Of a stretch of 64,000 nt of DNA, positions 1-6,358 are shown one piece after another. The notes beneath the pieces were generated by a model. It had not been told where the DNA came from. It saw only the letters and a program-made list of their open reading frames with translations, and made no database searches. The stretch covers positions 1 to 64,000 of the forward strand of contig JAYVQG010000171.1 of assembly GCA_043757025.1 (NCBI GenBank), in the 5' to 3' direction. Every line of letters starts with the position of its first letter. Position 1 is the stretch's first letter. The position numbers were made by a program, and so were the translations under genes. The stretch comes from Limnoglobus sp043757025. Its GTDB lineage: Bacteria; Planctomycetota; Planctomycetia; Gemmatales; Gemmataceae.

Positions 1-273
1 TTCTGGCGTGATTGGAATTGGGCGAAATCGGACGTAAGTCGTTGGTGGATTAGGTTGATTCCGAAATCGGGAATGATTCCAGGGATGGGTGGGTGGGTAA
101 GTGGTGGAATCATTCCCTGCTACCCAAAATCGCCGCAATTGAAACCACGCCCCGGATTCTGGTTCGATTGCCACGAACCGGTTCGGATGCTGTTGCTCTA
201 AAGCGGTCTGTAGCCGATCGGAATAGATCTGCCTGGCACGCTCGATGACCGATTTTGTGTCGGAAGATACCAT
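1..273 (-). pseudogene. Small conserved-type protein, 3' end replaced by a dispersed repeat; runs off the window
   Basis: An ATG at 273-271 follows a good AGGGAG ribosome site. The first 40 or so residues (starting MVSSDTKSVIERARQIY, then QHPNRFVAIEPESG) look like the N-terminal part of a small family that I recall from planctomycetes and cyanobacteria, in which VAIEPxSG is normally followed by a short conserved second half. Here, right after that motif, the frame enters the dispersed repeat at 25-150 and stays open to the window edge without a stop, giving a low-complexity Thr/Pro/Asn-rich tail. Reading: a genuine small gene whose 3' half was replaced or interrupted by the repeat. The family assignment is from memory and the function is unknown. 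Confidence 0.4.
25..150 (+). repeat. Dispersed repeat, copy A: inverted repeat enclosing a G-quadruplex-like motif
   Basis: This copy shares most of its bases with copies at 19079-19170 (reverse) and 44818-44945 (forward). A perfect 13-bp inverted repeat (GGGAATGATTCCA at 69-81, its complement at 105-117) encloses a loop whose bases 82-97 read GGGATGGGTGGGTGGG, a canonical four-tract G-quadruplex motif. Its left part carries GGACGTAAGTCGTTGGTGG; its right part ends in CTGCTACCCAAAATCGCCG. No transposase is nearby. Confidence 0.8.
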
Positions 274-668
274 GTCCGCACTCCCTGAACTTTCAAAGAA
301 ACGACCCAGAATAGTATACTCAAATCCTTCACTGCCTTCTTGGCGGTGTATGTGACTCGTGCATTATGGTGAGCTTGGCCCATCGGATTGCGTTTCTCGC
401 CTAGGGTGTCCCCGCATATGATAAAATTGCGCAAACGAACTCCGGACGCGACGGTTAAACCTGTCGCGCGGCCTTGCTTGGATATTCGTCGCGACCAGTC
501 ATGACAACCTTTCCGGTCGCGCCTGCGCGAATTGCGGAAGTCGCGCGGCTTACCGCACCAAATTCCTTGTCAAGGTCGTCGCCATCCGTCACAATCAGAA
601 AATCGCGGAATTTCTGGGCGACGATCCGGCTCGTGTCTCGTAGCCGAACTGCGAAGGAGCAGCCAGTC
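274..668. other. Intergenic stretch, no supported gene
   Basis: Between the truncated gene at 273 and the start at 669 I see only short open frames on both strands with no convincing ribosome site or composition. It must contain the promoters of two divergent genes, but I could not assign -35/-10 boxes with confidence. Confidence 0.4.
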
Positions 669-1880
669 ATGTCGATGCTGGGAAAGATTATGTTGGTCGT
701 GAACCTCCTCGCCGCTGCGGGGCTGTTCTACTTCGCCACGCAAGACTGGGCGAAACGCCAGGAAACCAACGGCACCGTGCTGCGCTACCGCCTGACGATC
801 GATGGGATGCCCGTCGATCCGGCGGCGACTTCGGGCGAGTCGGACCCCGACGCGATCCGCATCTCGGTGACGACGCCGGCGGGGCACACGACCGAAACCG
901 TGACGAAGAAACTTCTCGATGCGCACTTCAAAGATGCCGCGAGTGGCACGTACGGTGGCAGCGGTGCGGTGGCTTCGCAGATCGCGGAAGTGAAGACGGT
1001 TCAAGATAAAATCACCACGGAACTCGACACGAAGCCGAACGAACAAGCGAAAGTGGCGTTCTTATGCGGGAGTAACAACGACAAACAGACATTCGTGCCG
1101 GGGCTGCTGATGAAGCTCGCGGAGTCGTTCGAGGAACGTGCCGCCATTCGTAAGCTCGCGTTCGGTACTGCCGCTCAGATGCCTGCGAATCGCGAACTGG
1201 CGACGGCTCGGTTCAAGCGGAAGTTCGAGGCGGTACTGAAAGCCCCGGATCCGAAGTCGCTGGATGCCGAAGCGACGCGGGTGAAGGAACTCAAGGAAAA
1301 GATCCTTGCCGCCCCCGACGATGCCGCCGCGAAAGCCGAACTTGCCGCGATTTCTGCCGAAGGTTCGCCGGCTTACACGCGAGATGATTCGGATCGACGC
1401 CGACGCATCGCGAAGTTACTGATGTTCGTCGATCCCCTCGCCGGTTGGCAGAAGCGCGTTGCGATCGTCGTGGGGTTGCAACAATATCTGACGGCGATCA
1501 TCGACCAAACCGGTCGCCTCGAAGAAATGACGCGGCGTGCCGAACGGTCGTTTGAAATCGACCAGAATGCCTTCGACGAAGATTACGAGTTGCTGAAACG
1601 GCTCGCATTGGCCCGCGACCAACGGGTGTTGCAACAAGAACGCGTCAACGCCGGTTACACGGCCCAACTGACCGCCGACATCGACATCGAAGCGAAGCGG
1701 ATGGTGCAACTGAACGCGATGAAGGACGAGATTGCGGCCCTCACCAGCGAGATAAACGCCGACCTGAAACTTCAGGCGGACGTGGAGAAGGCACTGTTTG
1801 AAGTGCAGAAGAAAGTCGGCGACACCCTACGCGGGAATTTGAATCTGGAAAAGGATCTCGGCAACGCCGAAGGCAAGTAG
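669..1880 (+). CDS. Membrane-anchored coiled-coil protein 1 of a five-gene cluster
   Basis: A 403-residue protein. The start at 669 is chosen because GAAGGAGC lies about ten bases upstream and the protein then opens with a clean anchor (MSMLGKIMLVVNLLAAAGLF) followed by a charged stretch; the frame stays open upstream but that part has no coding look. After one N-terminal transmembrane helix the rest is mostly charged alpha-helix with predicted coiled coil, especially the last 130 residues rich in Glu, Arg, Gln and Leu. No enzyme motif is visible. The anchor resembles those of the next two genes (GK followed by I/L-hydrophobic), so the three look paralogous at the N-terminus. Likely an inner-membrane protein with a large periplasmic or cytoplasmic rod; function unknown. 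It heads a same-strand run reaching prmC. Confidence 0.85.
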   Translation: MSMLGKIMLVVNLLAAAGLFYFATQDWAKRQETNGTVLRYRLTIDGMPVDPAATSGESDPDAIRISVTTPAGHTTETVTKKLLDAHFKDAASGTYGGSGAVASQIAEVKTVQDKITTELDTKPNEQAKVAFLCGSNNDKQTFVPGLLMKLAESFEERAAIRKLAFGTAAQMPANRELATARFKRKFEAVLKAPDPKSLDAEATRVKELKEKILAAPDDAAAKAELAAISAEGSPAYTRDDSDRRRRIAKLLMFVDPLAGWQKRVAIVVGLQQYLTAIIDQTGRLEEMTRRAERSFEIDQNAFDEDYELLKRLALARDQRVLQQERVNAGYTAQLTADIDIEAKRMVQLNAMKDEIAALTSEINADLKLQADVEKALFEVQKKVGDTLRGNLNLEKDLGNAEGK

Positions 1881-1913
1881 TGTACCATACGGCGAGGTTA
1901 GGGAGCGACGACC

Positions 1914-2645
1914 ATGACTGGCTTCGGTAAATTGCTCGTGTTCGCGAACTTGTTCGTCAGCGTGGCGCTGTTCGCCTGGGCGTTCTCGCTCTACGCCAAC
2001 CGCATCGACTACCACGATCGCGAAGTCGGCGAAGGCGAGAGTAAGATCAAGATCGAAGGCCAACTGACGCTCCTCGGCAACGAGGTCAAGCGATTGTCGG
2101 ATGCGATCAAAGGTTCGCAGGGCGTCTACGCACGTTCCGCCGATCTGCTGCGATTCCAAGAGCAAACCCGCGATTATCGCCACAGCATTCTGACGACGTG
2201 GCTCAACGAGGTGAAGAAGGAAAACGACCCGAACGCGACGTTCCGCATCATTCCTCGGCAGTCGAGTGGCCTCGCCAACATCGACGCACCGAATCCTCTG
2301 CCGCCGTTTCTGAGCCTGAACAACAAGCCACTCGGCGGACTCGGGGCGCTCAATCGTCAACTCGATAAGCTCGTCAAAGATGAAACCGAGAGCATCAACA
2401 AGATCAAGATTTCGCGCGAGAAGACGTTCGACTTCGAGAACCAGATTCTCGTCGAGCGGAAGTCCGGCTTGCAGCTCGAAGTGACGAAGCTGAAAGTGAT
2501 TCGCGATAACTTGAAAGACGAAAAAGCGTTCGTGGCCGACGCGCAGATCAACTGGGAAGAACAACTGCGGACGCTCGACCTGCGTAAGAACCAACTGCAA
2601 ATCCGCATCGACGAACTGAAGTCTCGCGTGGGTGCGGGCAAGTAA
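1914..2645 (+). CDS. Membrane-anchored coiled-coil protein 2 of the cluster
   Basis: 243 residues, beginning MTGFGKLLVFANLFVSVALF, a single N-terminal transmembrane helix closely like those of its neighbours at 669 and 2718. The start follows GGGAGCGACGACC; nearly the same leader (GAGGAGACGACC) precedes the next gene, which supports recent common ancestry. The body is highly charged and helical; the final 110 residues (from about residue 155) are a strong coiled-coil candidate with regular Leu/Ile spacing and many Lys, Asp and Glu. No catalytic motif is seen. It lies 33 bp downstream of the preceding gene and is probably co-transcribed with it. Perhaps a subunit of a multi-protein envelope structure, which is inference only. 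Confidence 0.85.
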   Translation: MTGFGKLLVFANLFVSVALFAWAFSLYANRIDYHDREVGEGESKIKIEGQLTLLGNEVKRLSDAIKGSQGVYARSADLLRFQEQTRDYRHSILTTWLNEVKKENDPNATFRIIPRQSSGLANIDAPNPLPPFLSLNNKPLGGLGALNRQLDKLVKDETESINKIKISREKTFDFENQILVERKSGLQLEVTKLKVIRDNLKDEKAFVADAQINWEEQLRTLDLRKNQLQIRIDELKSRVGAGK

Positions 2646-2717
2646 CTGTATTATGTGTGAGACATTACCCGAGGGTGTGACGGCGAACCGTTCCGGTTCC
2701 CGTTAGAGGAGACGACC

Positions 2718-3584
2718 ATGACCGCTCTTGGCAAAATTCTCGTGTTCTTCGTGCTGATTCTCAGCCTCGTCTGGAACGCGCTGGTCGTGAATTCGTACGT
2801 CACGCGGACGAACTACAAAACCGAACTCGAGAAGGAGCAAAAGCTCCGCGCCGAGGCCGCCAACTCCGCGAACTACGAGCGGAAACGAGCCGATGAAACG
2901 AAGGCCGCCTCCGATGCCGTGATCGCCCAAAGCGAATCGGCGATTCGCCAACTACGCGGCCAGATCGCCACGCTGACGGCCAACGCCGACAAGACCAACG
3001 CCGAGGTCGCTGCCAATCAAGACCAAAAGGAAAAGGCGAACATCGAGAATCAGGCGACGCTGAACAACAACCTCAAAACGCAACTCAATCAGATCGAGTT
3101 ACTCCGCGAAGGCATCAACCGCCTGGATAAATTGCTCAACGATGCGGTGATCGCGGAACAAAAGGCTAAGAACGACGCGCTTCAGGCGAAGATCAACGAA
3201 ACGGCCGCACTCAACCGCTCCGACGACCTGGAAAAGAAGCTATTGGCCGCAAACGATAGTTTGAACAACAGCCGGAACGGCCAACCCGGTGGTCTGGGTA
3301 CTGCCCGCATCCCGACGACCGATCCGGGCTTCCAAGCGCACGTGATTAGCGTCTCCGGCGACCTCGTCGAAATCTCGCTCGGTACCAATGCGAAGCTCCA
3401 GAAGGGGGCCGTGCTGCAAGTGTGGCGATACACGCCGAAGGCGAAGTTCGTCGGCACGCTGACGATTTCGTCGGTCGATCCGTTCCGCGCCACGGGTAAG
3501 TTCACCCCGCTCGCATCGGCCGCCTCGAAGCCGACTGCCGAAGATCTGCCGATGAAAGACGACATCGTCGGCGTGTTGAAGTAG
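2718..3584 (+). CDS. Membrane-anchored coiled-coil protein 3, with a C-terminal beta domain
   Basis: 288 residues. The N-terminus (MTALGKILVFFVLILSLVWN) is one transmembrane anchor related to those of the two genes before it. Residues about 35-185 form a long charged coiled coil rich in Ala, Asn, Glu and Lys. Unlike its neighbours it ends in a compact domain of about 80 residues, starting near GFQAHVISVSGDLVEISLG, with alternating hydrophobic strands and Gly turns (V..VsGd.VeIslG....L.kGavLqVwR). This pattern recalls small beta-barrels such as the C-terminal domain of flagellar assembly protein T; that likeness is by eye only. The ribosome site GAGGAG stands 8 bases before the ATG. Function unknown. 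Confidence 0.85.
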   Translation: MTALGKILVFFVLILSLVWNALVVNSYVTRTNYKTELEKEQKLRAEAANSANYERKRADETKAASDAVIAQSESAIRQLRGQIATLTANADKTNAEVAANQDQKEKANIENQATLNNNLKTQLNQIELLREGINRLDKLLNDAVIAEQKAKNDALQAKINETAALNRSDDLEKKLLAANDSLNNSRNGQPGGLGTARIPTTDPGFQAHVISVSGDLVEISLGTNAKLQKGAVLQVWRYTPKAKFVGTLTISSVDPFRATGKFTPLASAASKPTAEDLPMKDDIVGVLK

Positions 3585-3670
3585 TGGTGAGTGGTGAGAC
3601 AAGAATATAGTCGAAGCGAGTGATGCTCTTTAGCCGCTTCTGAACGCAACTTCAAAACGCGGAGGCGGAC

Positions 3671-3934
3671 ATGGCGAAGAAAACGAAGAAAGTCGTCGAT
3701 AAAGACGATGCTGACGACAACGAAAAGACACCGAGCAACGCGCCGCGTAGCACCTCGTACGTGGGGATGCTGATTCTCTCGTCGATCGCGCTGATCGGTG
3801 CCGCCGTCTTTCTTTACCTCGATCACGACGAACTCGCGAGCGCGAAAAAGGTCGATCCGCCGAGTGTGGTTTTGTCCGATGCGGGGTTAAATATCCCGTC
3901 GGCGATCCCTGCACCGGTTGGCGGCGCGAAGTAA
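3671..3934 (+). CDS. Small single-pass membrane protein 4 of the cluster
   Basis: 87 residues. A lysine/aspartate-rich N-terminus of about 33 residues (MAKKTKKVVDKDDADD...) precedes one transmembrane segment (roughly residues 36-56, YVGMLILSSIALIGAAVFLY), followed by a short polar tail that ends Pro/Gly-rich. The start has GCGGAGGCGGAC just upstream. Orientation by the positive-inside rule suggests the charged N-terminus is cytoplasmic. It lies between the coiled-coil trio and a similar small protein at 3953, only 18 bp before the latter. No recognised family. Confidence 0.75.
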   Translation: MAKKTKKVVDKDDADDNEKTPSNAPRSTSYVGMLILSSIALIGAAVFLYLDHDELASAKKVDPPSVVLSDAGLNIPSAIPAPVGGAK

Positions 3935-3952
3935 TCCCTAAGGAGCGATCTC

Positions 3953-4429
3953 ATGGCAACCGAAACGACCGCACGCCCGCCGATCTCCGAAGGTTACACG
4001 GGGATGTTATTGCTGACCCTCCTGGCGATGGTCACCGGCATCGGCCTGCTCGTGTTGGAAGCGACCGAATACGACTGGGAACAGAAGCCGAAGAGCGCGG
4101 CTGCGATTGCGTTACCCGGCGCGGTAGCGAAATCGCCCGGCATCGCCTCGACGGAAGCACCCGCACCAGCCGTTGCGAAACGAGACGAGCCGAAGCCAGA
4201 GACCAAGCCCGAAGTCGCCATCAAACCCGCCGCACCCGCACCCGTAGTGGCACCCGCTCCTGCTGCAGTGGTTGCTGCGCCCGCACCGACGGGACCAACG
4301 CCCTCGCCACTGTTGACTCCGCAACCCAACCCCGCGGTGCCCGCAACGACGCCCGCCCCGAAACCCGCCGCGCCCATGGCACCCGCCGCGCCAACGCCGT
4401 CGCCGCTCATACTGCCATTCGGTAGGTAG
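3953..4429 (+). CDS. Single-pass membrane protein 5 of the cluster, Pro/Ala-rich tail
   Basis: 158 residues, start preceded by AAGGAGCGATCTC. A short N-terminal polar segment containing EGYTGMLLLTLLAMVTGIGL is followed by a single transmembrane helix (about residues 15-36). The motif (S)YxGMLxL at the start of the helix is shared with the gene at 3671, so the two small proteins may be related. The remaining 115 residues are a low-complexity Pro/Ala/Val/Lys tail of the kind that spans cell wall or periplasm in TonB-like linkers. There is no C-terminal TonB domain. Function unknown; probably in the same transcript as the four genes before it. Confidence 0.75.
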   Translation: MATETTARPPISEGYTGMLLLTLLAMVTGIGLLVLEATEYDWEQKPKSAAAIALPGAVAKSPGIASTEAPAPAVAKRDEPKPETKPEVAIKPAAPAPVVAPAPAAVVAAPAPTGPTPSPLLTPQPNPAVPATTPAPKPAAPMAPAAPTPSPLILPFGR

Positions 4430-4531
4430 TAGGGCAGTCTGTAGTGGTTAGTGTCGAGTGATGAGTATAAAGTAATGTGGTGGGTCGGATTGACTCGCTA
4501 CTCACCACTGCTAAGACCACGGACGGACGAG

Positions 4532-5422
4532 ATGCCCCCTGAGACCGCGACGGCTGCACCGGTAGTTTGGACCATTCGCGCACTTCTCGCTTGGACGACC
4601 GATTTTCTGGCAAAGAAGGGCATCGACTCCCCGCGACTCGATGCGGAACTGTTGCTCGCACACGTCCTGAAATGCAATCGTATCGACCTCATCGTTCGCT
4701 ACATCGAAGAGCCCACCACTGCGGAGCGAACCGGTTTTCGCGAACTCGTATTGAAGCGCGCCGAACGCTGGCCGACGGCGTATCTGATCGGCAAACGCGA
4801 ATTCTACTTGCTCTCGTTCGAAGTGACGCCCGCCGTACTCGTGCCGCGACCCGATACGGAAACGCTGGTTCTGAAAGCGATGGACCTGTTGAAAGGCATC
4901 CCGCACCCGAAGGTTCTCGAACTCGGCACCGGCTCCGGCTGCATTGCGGTCAGCCTCGCGCACATGTGCAAAATCGCGAACGTCACCGCCGTCGATATTT
5001 CACCCGATGCCCTCGATGTCGCCAAACGCAACGCAGTCAAGCACGGCGTCGCAGAACGTATCACATTCTTGTTGGGCGATTGGTACGCACCGGTTCCCGA
5101 TGGCGAAACCTTCGATTCGATCGTCAGCAATCCGCCGTACATTCCGCCTGCGGAGCTCGCCGAACTCGCTCCTGAAGTGCGCGACCACGAACCGCGTTTG
5201 GCGCTCGATGGCGGCCCCGATGGCCTCGCGTTCTACCGCCGTCTGGCAATGGGCTTACCGACATATCTGAAGCCCGGCGGCACGATTGCCGTCGAGATCG
5301 GTTCGACGCAAGAACCCGACGTGCGCGCGATCTTCGCCGACACGCCCGGTATAGCCAACATCCAGCTATTCAAAGACATGGCCGGTCGGCCCCGCGTCGT
5401 GACCGCGACATTTACGGCGTGA
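4532..5422 (+). CDS. prmC: Peptide chain release factor N5-glutamine methyltransferase
   Basis: 296 residues, normal for PrmC (HemK). It methylates the Gln of the GGQ motif in release factors RF1/RF2 using S-adenosylmethionine. The N-terminal helical domain (SPRLDAELLLAHVLKCNR, residues 33-50) is followed by the linker AYLIGKREFY, then the SAM-binding motif ELGTGSG (residues 130-136), an acidic VDIS at 154-157, and the catalytic NPPY motif at residues 200-203 with the typical following IPP. I chose ATG 4532 (MPPETA...) because the family begins at about this point; an upstream ATG at 4451 would add 27 unlikely residues. It follows the membrane-protein cluster by about 100 bp and may share its transcript. 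Confidence 0.95.
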   Translation: MPPETATAAPVVWTIRALLAWTTDFLAKKGIDSPRLDAELLLAHVLKCNRIDLIVRYIEEPTTAERTGFRELVLKRAERWPTAYLIGKREFYLLSFEVTPAVLVPRPDTETLVLKAMDLLKGIPHPKVLELGTGSGCIAVSLAHMCKIANVTAVDISPDALDVAKRNAVKHGVAERITFLLGDWYAPVPDGETFDSIVSNPPYIPPAELAELAPEVRDHEPRLALDGGPDGLAFYRRLAMGLPTYLKPGGTIAVEIGSTQEPDVRAIFADTPGIANIQLFKDMAGRPRVVTATFTA

Positions 5423-5729
5423 ACCGGCGACCCTGTTTCGGGCGGAGTTTCCGAAAGTCGTGGTTGCGGTACACCGTCAGAATCCGGTCGTCGTCGGTGG
5501 CGCACACCACTTGCACGCCTTCAAATTCTTCCAAGTGGATGCAATCTTTCGCCAGAGCTTCGGCGACTTCATTTCGGCCAATCGCGTAGATGATGGCCCC
5601 ACGGGTGTAAACGATCCGCCCGTAATTCAGCACCATTTCCACGGCTTCGGACGGAATGCCCCGGTTGCCCATACGGCTTTCCGCGTGGCGGCTGAGCGGA
5701 GACCCAGGTTGCGGTAGACGCGGTCGCAT
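5412..5729 (-). CDS. DUF4258 domain protein
   Basis: 105 residues from ATG 5729 (MRPRLPQPGSPLSRHAESRM), chosen because AGAGGG precedes it and the family starts with a short lead into SRHAxxRMxxRGI. The sequence LSRHAESRMGNRGIPSEAVE followed by YGRIVYTRGAIIYAIGR and a C-terminal VQVVCATDDDRILTVYRN fits DUF4258, a small alpha/beta family distantly like RelE/BrnT-type toxins. No antitoxin-like partner is adjacent. Its last codons overlap the end of prmC by 11 bp on the opposite strand, so the two genes are convergent. Function in planctomycetes is unknown. Confidence 0.75.
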   Translation of the reverse strand: MRPRLPQPGSPLSRHAESRMGNRGIPSEAVEMVLNYGRIVYTRGAIIYAIGRNEVAEALAKDCIHLEEFEGVQVVCATDDDRILTVYRNHDFRKLRPKQGRRFTP

Positions 5730-6065
5730 GTTCAGGCCCTCTGTGAAGGAAGGGACGCAGGAACGACACATCGCGGATCGAAAGGGAGAGAGTAAAGCGT
5801 GATGTACTTGAATTCTACACACGAACACCCCCCTCGTGTCAAAGCCGAAATGTGAGAACGACGAGAGAATGGGCAAAATGTCGGTCCAGAGTGGCGATTC
5901 TCCCTCATCGCAACGATTGCAGCAATTGCGAACGCACTGGTTGTACCCGACCGTGTGGTGATCGATCCAGACGCCTGGACGATAGCCCCCCCAACGGGGT
6001 TCGCCATCTCCGAGCCGTCGTTAATGCGCAAGAGCGTAACCCAGGGGTACTTACTTTCTCTTCTT

Positions 6066-6088
6066 GTAGCTGGGGTCTGTGACCCCGG
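6066..6088 (+). repeat. 23-bp palindromic dispersed element (GTAGCTGG family)
   Basis: Reads GTAGCTGGGGTCTGTGACC followed by CCGG; the part GGGGTC-TGT-GACCCC is a hairpin. Other members in this window are at 6122, 16544, 16577, 60011, 60335 and 60365. Confidence 0.8.
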
Positions 6089-6121
6089 AAGCCTGACAAT
6101 TGAGTAGACGCTGCCTCTCCA

Positions 6122-6144
6122 CCGGCCTCACAGAGGCCAGCTAC
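6122..6144 (-). repeat. 23-bp palindromic dispersed element (GTAGCTGG family)
   Basis: Reverse copy with GGCCTC-TGT-GAGGCC in the stem instead of GGGGTC/GACCCC. The stem bases differ from the 6066 copy but both arms changed together, so base pairing is kept. Confidence 0.8.
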
Positions 6145-6176
6145 ACAAGAAAGCTCACCCAGTGGTACGACGAAGC

Positions 6177-6271
6177 GTCTAACCCTGGGCTATCAGATTT
6201 AACCCCGTTGGGGTAAGAACTGGCGATGGATTTACCCCAACGGGGTTCGATCTTTTAGCCCAGGGTTAGAC
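6177..6271. repeat. Nested inverted repeat
   Basis: Outer arms GTCTAACCCTGGGCTA (6177-6192) and its exact complement (6256-6271) enclose inner arms AACCCCGTTGGGGTAA (6201-6216) and its complement (6232-6247). The inner arms are themselves nearly palindromic. It could form a large cruciform or act as a terminator for the VWA gene ending at 6359. Confidence 0.75.
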
Positions 6272-6358
6272 GTCTTACGTCGTACCCCCGGGCGTACATG
6301 CAAAATCGCGCCACTTCACAACGCGCAAGCGAGGAAAGTGCAAACCGAAAAACGTCGA

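Larger units (their letters stand above)
5730..6358. other. Repeat-rich intergenic region without genes
   Basis: No open frame here has support. It holds two copies of the 23-bp GTAGCTGG palindromic element (6066-6088, 6122-6144) and a large nested inverted repeat (6177-6271). It lies upstream of the DUF4258 gene and downstream of the VWA gene, both read leftwards. Confidence 0.6.

Noticed and set aside
198..434. 78-codon leftward frame upstream of the truncated small gene
   Set aside because: It overlaps the better-supported gene starting at 273 in another frame; only a short part (PMGQAHHNARVTYTAKKA) looks protein-like.
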